Source: Actinomycetota bacterium
GTDB lineage: Bacteria > Actinomycetota > Acidimicrobiia > Spongiisociales > ZC4RG35
Assembly: GCA_019347585.1 (NCBI GenBank)
Contig: JAHWLC010000071.1
Coordinates: 1-6,163, forward strand
Reading direction: 5' to 3'
Length of the DNA: 6,163 nt
In this document: positions 1 to 5,496 of the stretch, in pieces
How the letters are laid out: every line of letters begins with the position of its first letter
Position numbering within the stretch: position 1 is the stretch's first letter
Position numbers and translations under genes: made by a program
The notes under the pieces: generated by a model
Told to the model about the DNA's origin: nothing
Databases searched by the model: none
What the model saw: the letters and a program-made list of their open reading frames with translations, nothing else

Positions 1-116
1 AAGACGAAGTTCTCCTCGGCCCTCGCCGCGGCCCGCGCCATCTCGAACGCCCGGGTGAGCTCGGCGCGGACCTCCTCCCAATCCTCGCCGACAGGGGAGA
101 CCCGGTAGATGTTCAC
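1..116 (-). CDS. Unidentified protein, N-terminal fragment (third gene of the thiolase/CoA-transferase operon)
   Basis: Only the first 38 codons are inside the window; the rest lies beyond the left edge. The start is a GTG at 116-114 that overlaps the TGA stop of the CoA-transferase gene (115-113) in a GTGA arrangement, typical of translational coupling. This is why I prefer it over the internal ATG at codon 26. A weak GGTGG sits a few bases upstream. The visible peptide begins MNIYRVSPVGEDWEEV and continues as an amphipathic helix rich in Ala, Arg and Glu, ending at ENFV where a beta strand may begin. There is no signal peptide or membrane segment. I do not recognise the family. Its place after a thiolase and a CoA-transferase suggests another acyl-CoA enzyme, possibly a short-chain dehydrogenase, but that is a guess from context. 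Confidence 0.6.
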   Translation of the reverse strand, partial: MNIYRVSPVGEDWEEVRAELTRAFEMARAAARAEENFV

Positions 117-1294
117 GGCGCCACCGCCCGGCCCTCTCCGATCATCTTCTCGATGCTCTCCTCGTCGAGCCCGAGCTCGTCGAGAAGGGCGCGGGTGTGC
201 TCCCCGAGCAGCGGCGGCCTCATCTCGGTGCGGGCCGGCACGTCGTCGACCCGAATCGGCGACCCGGTGCTGTGCACCAGCCCGGCGATCGGGTGGTCAG
301 TCTCCACCAGCATCTCATGATGGCGCGCCTGGGGATCGTCGAAGGCCTCGGCGATGGTGAGCACCCGGCCAACGGGCAGCCCGGACTGCGACAGCAGCTC
401 GATCCAGTGCTCCGCCTTCTCGGTCTTGAAGATGCGGCCGAGCTTGCGCGCCAGTGACTCCCGGCCGGTGATCCGGCTCTCGTTGTGGGGAAAGTCCCTG
501 GCCAGGTCGGGTCGCTCCAGCACGCCGCTGAGGATCTCGAAGTGGCGATCGGAGACGATCGCGAGGGTGAAGGGCCCGTCGCTCGCCTCGAACACCTGGT
601 TAGGGGCGAGAAACGGGCTGGCCGTACCTGTTCGCTCCGGTTGGGAGCGGGTGGCGAAGGCGATGGCGTTCCATCCCGACTGGACGGCCATCAGACCATC
701 TCGCAAGGAAATCTCGATGTACCGGCCGCGTCGCGGGCTCTCGGCGAGAGCGGCGGCCACCGCCAAGGCGGCGTTCGTTCCCGCCACATAGTCGCCGATT
801 GTGGTGGCCGTCTTTCGCGGACCGTCCCCCGGAGAGCCGGTGATGGAGATCATCCCCGACTCGCCCTGGAAGATGACGTCGATCCCTGCTCGCTCGGCGT
901 ACGGGCCGGTGGCCCCGAAGGCTGACACCACGACGTAGACGAGCTCGGAGTTGAGCTCCCGGGCCCTCGGCTCGTCGAGACCGAGCCTCTCCATCGCCCC
1001 GTGGCGGAGGTTGTGGACGAGGACGTCGGCCTTCCTCACCAGGTTGTCCAGTGCCCGCTTGGAGAGCCAGTCCTTGAGGTCGAGGGCCAGCGACTCCTTT
1101 CCCCTGTTCACCGCGAGGAAGAAGACCGACTCGCCCTTCTGGTAGGGACCGAACCGGCGCCCGAGATCGCCACCGGTGGGCTCCACCTTGACCACGCGGG
1201 CCCCGAGGTCGGCGAGCAGCATTCCCGCGTATGGCGCTGCGATGAGGTTGCCGAACTCGATGACGAGGACTCCGTCCAGCGGCCGTTCAGACAC
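113..1294 (-). CDS. Class III (CaiB/BaiF family) CoA-transferase
   Basis: This 393-residue cytoplasmic protein has the usual length of family III CoA-transferases, which move CoA between carboxylic acids through an enzyme-bound aspartyl-CoA thioester. The N-terminus (PLDGVLVIEFGNLIAAPYAG, residues 5-24) and LADLGARVVKVEP (28-39) are standard for the family. The region at 136-152 (AGIDVIFQGESGMISIT) leads to IGDYVAG, where Asp168 sits where the catalytic Asp169 of formyl-CoA transferase and CaiB is found. GRYIEISLRDGL (190-201) and a C-terminal PLLGEHT (361-367) complete the pattern. The start is GTG at 1294, inside the end of the upstream thiolase gene (8-base overlap, GTGTCTGA), so the two are probably translated together. 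No strong ribosome binding site is visible. The acid substrate cannot be predicted; the thiolase partner suggests an acid degraded through a 3-oxoacyl-CoA. Annotations such as formyl-CoA, succinyl-CoA:acid or racemase-type members are all possible. Confidence 0.93.
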   Translation of the reverse strand: MSERPLDGVLVIEFGNLIAAPYAGMLLADLGARVVKVEPTGGDLGRRFGPYQKGESVFFLAVNRGKESLALDLKDWLSKRALDNLVRKADVLVHNLRHGAMERLGLDEPRARELNSELVYVVVSAFGATGPYAERAGIDVIFQGESGMISITGSPGDGPRKTATTIGDYVAGTNAALAVAAALAESPRRGRYIEISLRDGLMAVQSGWNAIAFATRSQPERTGTASPFLAPNQVFEASDGPFTLAIVSDRHFEILSGVLERPDLARDFPHNESRITGRESLARKLGRIFKTEKAEHWIELLSQSGLPVGRVLTIAEAFDDPQARHHEMLVETDHPIAGLVHSTGSPIRVDDVPARTEMRPPLLGEHTRALLDELGLDEESIEKMIGEGRAVAP

Positions 1295-2495
1295 GCTCGA
1301 CGACCATGCTGATCCCCTGCCCTACCCCGATGCACATGGTGGCGAGGCCATACCGGGCCTCGCGGCGGTCGAGCTCGTGGATCAGAGTGGTGAGGATGCG
1401 GGCGCCCGAGGCGCCGAGAGGGTGGCCCAGTGCGATTGCCCCTCCGTTTACATTGACCTTTTCGGGGTCGAGATCGAGCTGTCGCACGGTGGCCACCGCT
1501 TGGGAGGCGAACGCCTCGTTGATCTCCACGAGATCGAGGTCGCCGGACTGGAGGCCGGCGCGATTCAGAGCCTTCCTCGACGCCGGCACCGGGCCGATTC
1601 CCATCACGTCGGGGTATACCCCGGCTGCTGCGGACGAGACGATGCGGGCCAGCGGCTCCAGCCCGTGTTCGCTCAGCCCTTTCTCCGTGGTGAGGAGTAG
1701 CGCGGCGGCTCCGTCGTTCATCGGGGAGGAGTTACCCGCGGTGACCGTGCCGTCTTCCCGGAAAACCGGGGGGAGTGCGGACAGAGCCTCCATCGAGGTG
1801 TCGGGCCGTGGTCCTTCATCCTCCTCGATCAGAACCGTCTCCTCGCGCCTGGGGCCCCTCGGAGCCTCGATGGGCTCGATCTCGTTCTTGAAGCGCCCCG
1901 CCTGGCGGGCGTCGACGGCGAGCCGGTGGCTGCGCAGAGCGAAGGCGTCCTGGTCCTCCCGGCTGATCTGGTGCCGCTCGGCGACCACCTCTGCGGTCAT
2001 GCCCAGGGTGATCGGGGGATAAGCCTCCTCCATCCGAGGATTGACGAAACGCCAGCCGAGCACCGTGTCCGCCGTCGCCGGGACACCCCGGGCGAATCCG
2101 GTCTCCGGCTTCATCATCACGTACGGGGCACGGCTCATCGACTCGGAGCCGCCGGCGATCATCACTTCTCCCCAGTCGGCGGCCAGCGCATGCCCGGCAG
2201 ACACCACCGCCTGCAGACCCGAGCCGCAGAGACGGTTGACGGTGGCGCCGGACACCTCCACAGGGAGCCCGGCGAGGAGGACGGCCATCCGGGCCACGTT
2301 CCGGTTGTCCTCGCCGGCCTGGTTGGCCGCCCCCCACTGCACGTCCTCGATCGCCCCCGGGTCGAGGCCGGGACTGCGGGCGAGCAGCCCGGCCACGGCG
2401 TGGGCGGCGAGATCGTCGGGGCGGACGAAGGCGAGCTGGCCCCCGATCTTGCCCATCGGGGTGCGACAGGCGTCGACGATGAAGACGTCGCTCAT
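1287..2495 (-). CDS. Thiolase (acetyl-CoA C-acyltransferase), 3-oxoadipyl-CoA thiolase (PcaF/PaaJ)-like
   Basis: This 402-residue degradative thiolase would split a 3-oxoacyl-CoA with free CoA into acetyl-CoA and a shortened acyl-CoA. The nucleophilic cysteine is Cys90 in NRLCGSG. NEAFA lies at 326-330, the active-site His358 in GGAIALGHPLGASGAR, and the second catalytic cysteine Cys388 in MCIGVGQG. Several stretches match what I recall of PcaF/PaaJ thiolases better than FadA types: ANQAGEDNRNVARM (57-70), GWRFVNP (147-153), MGIGPVPA (298-305) and the CIGVGQG ending in place of the commoner CxGGGxG. The length is also right for PcaF (about 400). This makes a dicarboxylic or aromatic-derived 3-oxoacyl-CoA a plausible substrate, but the full beta-ketoadipate pathway is not visible here. 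The start is ATG at 2495, preceded closely by GAGGG and 17 to 56 bases from the divergent repair gene. It is the first visible gene of its operon. Confidence 0.93.
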   Translation of the reverse strand: MSDVFIVDACRTPMGKIGGQLAFVRPDDLAAHAVAGLLARSPGLDPGAIEDVQWGAANQAGEDNRNVARMAVLLAGLPVEVSGATVNRLCGSGLQAVVSAGHALAADWGEVMIAGGSESMSRAPYVMMKPETGFARGVPATADTVLGWRFVNPRMEEAYPPITLGMTAEVVAERHQISREDQDAFALRSHRLAVDARQAGRFKNEIEPIEAPRGPRREETVLIEEDEGPRPDTSMEALSALPPVFREDGTVTAGNSSPMNDGAAALLLTTEKGLSEHGLEPLARIVSSAAAGVYPDVMGIGPVPASRKALNRAGLQSGDLDLVEINEAFASQAVATVRQLDLDPEKVNVNGGAIALGHPLGASGARILTTLIHELDRREARYGLATMCIGVGQGISMVVERV

Positions 2496-2500
2496 GCCCT

Positions 2501-2507
2501 CAATCTT
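2501..2507. promoter_or_regulatory. Possible shared -10 patch for the divergent thiolase and HhH-GPD genes
   Basis: The gap between the ATG at 2495 (minus) and the ATG at 2513 (plus) is only 17 bases. In its centre is the AT-rich run CAATCTT. Read rightward, CAATCT ends 6 bases before the ATG at 2513; read leftward, AAGATT ends 6 bases before the ATG at 2495. Both keep the A at the second and T at the last position of a -10 box but are otherwise poor matches (about 3 of 6 or fewer). Overlapping, symmetrical -10 elements are known for divergent bacterial promoters. No convincing -35 elements are seen. This is a weak call. Confidence 0.25.
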
Positions 2508-2551
2508 GGTCGATGGACGACGCTCGCGTGCCAGAGGTAGCGTCGGAGGCG

Positions 2552-3103
2552 ATGGCCAGACCCGACCGGCTCCACTTCACCGAGTCCGACGAGGCCAACC
2601 GCCTCCTCGCCGAGGACGGCTTGGCCCTCCTCATCGGCATGCTCCTCGACCAGCAATTCCCCATGGAGCGCGCGTTCTATGGGCCGCAACTGCTCAGGGA
2701 GCGGCTGGGGGAGGAGCTCGATGCCGCCCGCATCGCCTCGCGGGACCCCGAGGAGCTGGAGTCGACGTTCAAAGGGCCGCCTGCGATCCACCGCTACCCG
2801 TCGTCGATGGCGAAGCGGACCCAGGACCTGTGCCAGTTGATCGTGGAGGAGTACGGGGGCCGCGCCGAGGCGATCTGGGAGACGGCGGAGAGCGGGAGAG
2901 ACCTCCTGAAGAGGCTGAAGGCCCTTCCCGGGTTCGGTGAGGCGAAGTCGCGGATCTTCGTCGGAGTGCTGGGGAAGCGGCTCGATGTTCGGCCCGAGGG
3001 ATGGGAGTCCCAGGCCGCCGACTGGCCCTCCATCGCCGATGTGGCCGTCTTCGACGACGTCGCCACGCTGCGGGCGCAAAAGAAAGCTATGAAGTCGAAA
3101 TAG
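2552..3103 (+). CDS. HhH-GPD-type base excision DNA repair protein (short actinobacterial type)
   Basis: With this start the protein has 183 residues. It resembles the short HhH-GPD-family proteins found widely in actinobacteria, presumed to act in base excision repair. Visible blocks are LLIGMLLDQQFPMERAFYGP (26-45), FKGPPAIHRYPSSMAKR (73-89) and the helix-hairpin-helix LPGFGEAKSRIF (125-136), followed by LGKRLDVRPEGW (140-151) and a basic tail (AQKKAMKSK). The endonuclease III catalytic lysine position is Ala131 here, so a lyase of that type is unlikely. The usual VDTH aspartate context is absent; Asp145 or Glu149 are the nearest acidic candidates. The start at 2552 is chosen because relatives begin about six residues before the LHF segment and a GGAGG lies at 2545-2549, although its spacing is short. 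The ATG at 2513 would add 13 residues (196 in all) and would suit a leaderless transcript. The gene is divergent from the thiolase operon and probably unrelated to it. Confidence 0.85.
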   Translation: MARPDRLHFTESDEANRLLAEDGLALLIGMLLDQQFPMERAFYGPQLLRERLGEELDAARIASRDPEELESTFKGPPAIHRYPSSMAKRTQDLCQLIVEEYGGRAEAIWETAESGRDLLKRLKALPGFGEAKSRIFVGVLGKRLDVRPEGWESQAADWPSIADVAVFDDVATLRAQKKAMKSK

Positions 3104-3106
3104 GGC

Positions 3107-3161
3107 GTTAGCCCTCTCAACCTGGCTCCCGGTCAGGCCGATAATGCCATCCAGGGCTAAC
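3107..3161. repeat. Perfect 9-base inverted repeat flanking the DUF4388 promoter
   Basis: GTTAGCCCT at 3107-3115 is the exact reverse complement of AGGGCTAAC at 3153-3161, with 37 bases between. The proposed -10 box (3140-3145) lies inside and the right arm falls at about the expected transcription start. The left arm can also fold locally with AGGGC at 3102-3106 into a 5-bp hairpin with a GTTA loop just after the stop of the repair gene, so two pairings compete. It may be a pair of operator half-sites, an attenuator-like fold for read-through RNA, or chance. Confidence 0.45.
3140..3145 (+). promoter_or_regulatory. -10 box (GATAAT) of the DUF4388 gene
   Basis: GATAAT differs from the TATAAT consensus by one base and stands out in a GC-rich intergenic stretch. 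It predicts transcription starting near 3152-3153 and a leader of about 22 bases carrying the ribosome binding site. The hexamer 17 bases upstream (TCAACC, 3117-3122) matches the -35 consensus poorly. The call rests on the -10 sequence and its position. Confidence 0.5.
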
Positions 3162-3164
3162 ACC

Positions 3165-3171
3165 GGAAGGA
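3165..3171 (+). promoter_or_regulatory. Ribosome binding site of the DUF4388 gene (GGAAGGA)
   Basis: A purine-rich Shine-Dalgarno-like GGAAGGA ends three bases before the ATG at 3175. It supports that ATG as the start and, with the GATAAT box, a conventional leadered mRNA. The other plus-strand starts nearby lack such a well-formed leader. Confidence 0.6.
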
Positions 3172-3174
3172 CAG

Positions 3175-3993
3175 ATGCATCTCTCAGGCCAGTTGAGCGA
3201 TTGGAGCATCGACGACCTGCTGCAGATAATGCAGGTCACCAAGAAGACCGGGTCCCTCGACATCGCCGGGGATCGTCGGGGTCGGCTCCATTTCCGCGAC
3301 GGCAACATCACCGGCGCCGAGCTCAACGGAGCCAAGGGCAGCTACACCGGGTCCGATCGTGCCGCAGTGGCCGACATCCTCTACGTCCTCTCCACACTCG
3401 AAGAGGGCTCCTTCGCGGTGGGACCCGCCGATGGGCCCGAGGGAAAGGGTTGGTCCGTCGAAGAGGTCGTCGCCGAGGTAGAGGTGCTTCGCTCCCTGGA
3501 AGGTGAGGTCATCGACGCCGGCCTCTTCGAGGCCACCGGGGTCCGGCTCAGGGCGGAGATGGAGGAGAAGCTCGCCATCGACCCCGAGGATTGGCGGGTG
3601 CTGGTCTCCCTGGTGCAGCCGTTCACCTTCACCCACCTCGAGTCGAAGCTGGGACGTGGCGGGGCGGTCCGGGTATTTCACACCCTGCACCGACTGGGCG
3701 TGGCCGAGCCGATCGACGGCGAGGAGGCCGCCGACTGGCTCGATCGCCTCGCGGAGGACATCTCTCCCGACGACGAAGAGCCGACTTGGCTCGACAAGGC
3801 CGAGCCCGAGGAGACCGAAGAAGAGCCGGCAGCCGCCGATATCATCGATGAGCCCGAGAAGCTGGCTCCGGTCGCCGAGCCCCGGGCCGACGCCGACATG
3901 AAAGGGGTGTCGGCGCCGGCTTCCACCACGCTCACCGACGGTGTCTACGACGAGATCCGCCGGCTTCGCAGCCGGGTAGCCGACAACCGCTAG
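3175..3993 (+). CDS. DUF4388 domain-containing protein
   Basis: This 272-residue soluble protein opens with a DUF4388 (PATAN-related) domain, residues 1 to about 110. LSGQLSDWSIDDLLQIMQ is followed by TKKTGSLDI, GRLHFRDGNITGAELNG (36-52), AVADILYVLSTLEEGSFAV (64-82) and VEEVVAEVEVL. Such domains occur in bacterial signalling and regulatory proteins, some tied to surface motility; their biochemical role is poorly known. Residues 134-180 (DPEDWRVLVSLVQP through LHRLGVAEPI) look like a winged-helix-type segment, as in other DUF4388 proteins. A very acidic, probably disordered linker follows (183-240), then a short charged C-terminal helix (VYDEIRRLRSRVADNR). There is no receiver, kinase or membrane domain. 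The start is supported by the GGAAGGA site. The gene has its own promoter, 71 bases after the repair gene, and ends 31 bases before udk. No function can be assigned beyond a likely regulatory or scaffold role. Confidence 0.88.
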   Translation: MHLSGQLSDWSIDDLLQIMQVTKKTGSLDIAGDRRGRLHFRDGNITGAELNGAKGSYTGSDRAAVADILYVLSTLEEGSFAVGPADGPEGKGWSVEEVVAEVEVLRSLEGEVIDAGLFEATGVRLRAEMEEKLAIDPEDWRVLVSLVQPFTFTHLESKLGRGGAVRVFHTLHRLGVAEPIDGEEAADWLDRLAEDISPDDEEPTWLDKAEPEETEEEPAAADIIDEPEKLAPVAEPRADADMKGVSAPASTTLTDGVYDEIRRLRSRVADNR

Positions 3994-4029
3994 GCATCAG
4001 CCGCCCCGGTATCGTCGGCCGGCGATGCC
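3993..4029 (+). promoter_or_regulatory. Hairpin spanning the DUF4388-udk gap and pairing with the udk start codon
   Basis: GGCATC (3993-3998) pairs with GATGCC (4024-4029), and after a single bulged A, GCCG (4000-4003) pairs with CGGC (4020-4023). This gives a 10-bp GC-rich stem with a 16-base loop, extendable by two pairs if C4019 bulges. The 5' arm begins in the DUF4388 stop codon and the 3' arm contains the udk ATG (4025-4027). There is no U-run afterwards, so it is not a standard intrinsic terminator. In read-through mRNA it would mask the udk start. Confidence 0.4.
4010..4015 (+). promoter_or_regulatory. Possible -10 box (TATCGT) for udk
   Basis: TATCGT keeps the first two and last bases of the -10 consensus and ends nine bases before the udk ATG at 4025, so an mRNA starting at or next to the ATG is conceivable. 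No Shine-Dalgarno sequence precedes udk, which fits leaderless initiation. The match is modest and no -35 is evident. Confidence 0.25.
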
Positions 4030-4651
4030 GGAGGCCTGGAGACACGACCACCCGCTGCTCATCGGGATCGCGGGAGGGTCGGGCTCCGGCAAGACGACCA
4101 TCGCCTCCGCAGTAGTCGAAGGGCTCCATGGCCGGGTGGTGGTGATCGAGCACGATGCCTACTACCGCCACCGTCCCGACCTCAGCTTCGAGGAGAGGGC
4201 CGGGGTCAACTATGACCACCCGGACTCCCTCGAGACCGAGCTGCTGGTCCGCCATCTCGCCGCGCTTCGCTCGGGCAACGCAGTCGATCGCCCGGTGTAC
4301 GACTTCACCCGGCATCTCCGCTCCGAGGAGACGGTGCGGGTGGGTTCAGGCCGGGTGATAGTGGTGGAGGGGATCCTGGTCCTCGCCGAGCCCGCGCTGC
4401 GCGATCAGCTCGACCTGAAGGTGTTCGTCGACACCGATCCCGATCTTCGTCTCGCTCGGAGGCTCCAGCGCGACATCGAAGAGCGAGGGCGCAGCCTCGA
4501 CTCGGTGATGACCCAATACTTCGCGACGGTCCGCCCGATGCATCTCGCTTTCGTCGAACCGTCGAAACGCCACGCCGACCTGATCATCCCCGAGGGCTTC
4601 AATCCCGCTGCCGTCGCCACCGTCGTCGAGCTCATCCGCTCCCGGCTCTAG
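4025..4651 (+). CDS. udk: Uridine kinase
   Basis: This 208-residue cytoplasmic P-loop kinase phosphorylates uridine (and usually cytidine) with a nucleoside triphosphate to give UMP or CMP in pyrimidine salvage (EC 2.7.1.48). The Walker A loop GGSGSGKTT is at residues 17-25. HDAYY (43-47) supplies the conserved aspartate (Asp44) expected to act as base. NYDHPDS (62-68) and PVYDFTRHLR (90-99) form the nucleoside-binding region, VVEGIL (113-118) the Walker B-like strand, FVDTDPDLRLARR (134-146) the next core segment, and RDIEERGR (149-156) the lid. Length and motif order match bacterial Udk (about 205-215 residues). The first nine residues are a short variable extension. No ribosome binding site is seen before the ATG; a leaderless start or coupling with the upstream gene is possible. 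It lies between an unrelated DUF4388 gene and proC, so the context adds nothing about its role. Confidence 0.94.
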   Translation: MPEAWRHDHPLLIGIAGGSGSGKTTIASAVVEGLHGRVVVIEHDAYYRHRPDLSFEERAGVNYDHPDSLETELLVRHLAALRSGNAVDRPVYDFTRHLRSEETVRVGSGRVIVVEGILVLAEPALRDQLDLKVFVDTDPDLRLARRLQRDIEERGRSLDSVMTQYFATVRPMHLAFVEPSKRHADLIIPEGFNPAAVATVVELIRSRL

Positions 4652-4670
4652 TCGACCTGGCGGCGGCTCT

Positions 4671-4676
4671 TACAAT
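4671..4676 (+). promoter_or_regulatory. -10 box (TACAAT) for leaderless proC mRNA
   Basis: TACAAT matches TATAAT in five of six positions. It is followed by seven bases and then the GTG start of proC at 4684, so transcription from the usual distance would begin at or within a base or two of the start codon. No Shine-Dalgarno sequence lies between. This is the layout of leaderless genes, common in actinobacteria. A -35 is unclear: TCGACC at 4652-4657 is too close at 13 bases. Confidence 0.55.
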
Positions 4677-4683
4677 CCCTCGG

Positions 4684-5496
4684 GTGAACCCGCGACCCCT
4701 GGTGGGGATCATCGGCGTTGGAGCGATGGGAGAAGCCCTGCTCCGCGGTCTGCTCGCGGCAGGTTGGGACAAGGCAGAGGTGTCGCTGTGCGTGAGACGA
4801 CCGGAGCGGCGCGACGAAATCGCCGCGAGCACCGGATGTGTGGCGGCCCTTAAGCCTGCCGAAGCGGTGAAGGGACGGGATGTCATCGTCGTCGCGGTCA
4901 AGCCCCGCGACGTCCCCACCGTGCTCGAGCAACTCGCCGGCGAGCTGAGCGACGACCAGATCGTTCTCTCCCTCGCTGCCGGGGTCAGGACCGAGACCTA
5001 CGAGAGCGGGCTGGGCCCATTGCCGGTGGTGAGGGCGATGCCCAACACTCCCGCGCTGGTTCGGAAGGGGGTCACCGGGGTCGCGGCCGGTAAGCACGCC
5101 ACCGAGGAGCATCTCGCCCTGGCCAATGCGGTGCTCGGCGCAGTCGGGTCGGTTCGGGTGATGGATGAGGCGCTTCTCGACGCGGTGACCGCGGTCTCGG
5201 GGACCGGGCCGGCGTACGTCTTCCTCCTCGCCGAGGCCCTCACCGAGGCGGCGATGCGGGAAGGCCTTCCCCGCGACGTCGCCGAGAACTTCGTCCACGA
5301 GACGATCAGAGGGGCAGGGCATCTCCTCACCGACACCCCGAAGAGCCCGGCGCAACTCCGCTATGAGGTGACCTCCCCCGGAGGTACGACGGCGGCGGCG
5401 ATGCACGTCCTCGAGGAGCGCGGCTTCAGGGCCCTGGTCGAGGACGCGGTGCGGGCGGCTGCGCTGCGAGCGACCGAGCTGGGAGGGTCGGGCTGA
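4684..5496 (+). CDS. proC: Pyrroline-5-carboxylate reductase
   Basis: This 270-residue cytoplasmic enzyme reduces 1-pyrroline-5-carboxylate to L-proline with NAD(P)H (EC 1.5.1.2), the last step of proline synthesis. The Rossmann dinucleotide loop is GVGAMG (11-16); AVKP (71-74) closes the cofactor domain. VVRAMPNTPA (115-124) and SGTGPAYVFLLAEAL (172-186) line the active site. The family signature runs from PAQLRYEVTSPGGTT (222-236) into AMHVLEERGFR. Length is typical and no key motif is missing. The start is GTG at 4684, since the Rossmann strand begins at residue 6 and a near-consensus -10 box sits seven bases upstream, implying a leaderless mRNA. It starts 32 bases after udk, and its TGA is shared with the proposed CTG start of the proline dehydrogenase gene, so the two are probably one operon. 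Confidence 0.96.
   Translation: MNPRPLVGIIGVGAMGEALLRGLLAAGWDKAEVSLCVRRPERRDEIAASTGCVAALKPAEAVKGRDVIVVAVKPRDVPTVLEQLAGELSDDQIVLSLAAGVRTETYESGLGPLPVVRAMPNTPALVRKGVTGVAAGKHATEEHLALANAVLGAVGSVRVMDEALLDAVTAVSGTGPAYVFLLAEALTEAAMREGLPRDVAENFVHETIRGAGHLLTDTPKSPAQLRYEVTSPGGTTAAAMHVLEERGFRALVEDAVRAAALRATELGGSG
5481..5486 (+). promoter_or_regulatory. Ribosome binding site (GGGAGG) deciding the CTG start of proline dehydrogenase
   Basis: GGGAGG lies at the end of proC, six bases before CTG at 5493. Both the sequence and the spacing are near ideal for a Shine-Dalgarno site, and no other recognisable start codon in any frame occurs at the proper distance for the downstream reading frame. It is the main support for non-standard initiation there. 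Confidence 0.6.

Noticed and set aside
3102..3115. AGGGC-GTTA-GCCCT hairpin as a terminator of the repair gene
   Set aside because: The stem has only five pairs, begins inside the stop codon and is followed by CTCTCAACC rather than a T-run. It is kept only as the alternative pairing of the inverted repeat.
4072..4085. 14-base direct repeat shared with 5481-5494 (GGGAGGGTCGGGCT)
   Set aside because: One copy encodes the Walker A loop of udk and the other the end of proC plus the ribosome binding site. They serve unrelated coding roles and have different flanks, so it is most likely chance in GC-rich DNA.
4648..5406. Long open frame antisense to proC (252 codons)
   Set aside because: It mirrors proC in GC-rich DNA, is rich in Arg, Gly and His without family motifs, and the sense strand carries complete ProC signatures. 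Other long antisense or out-of-frame openings in the window are shadows for the same reason.
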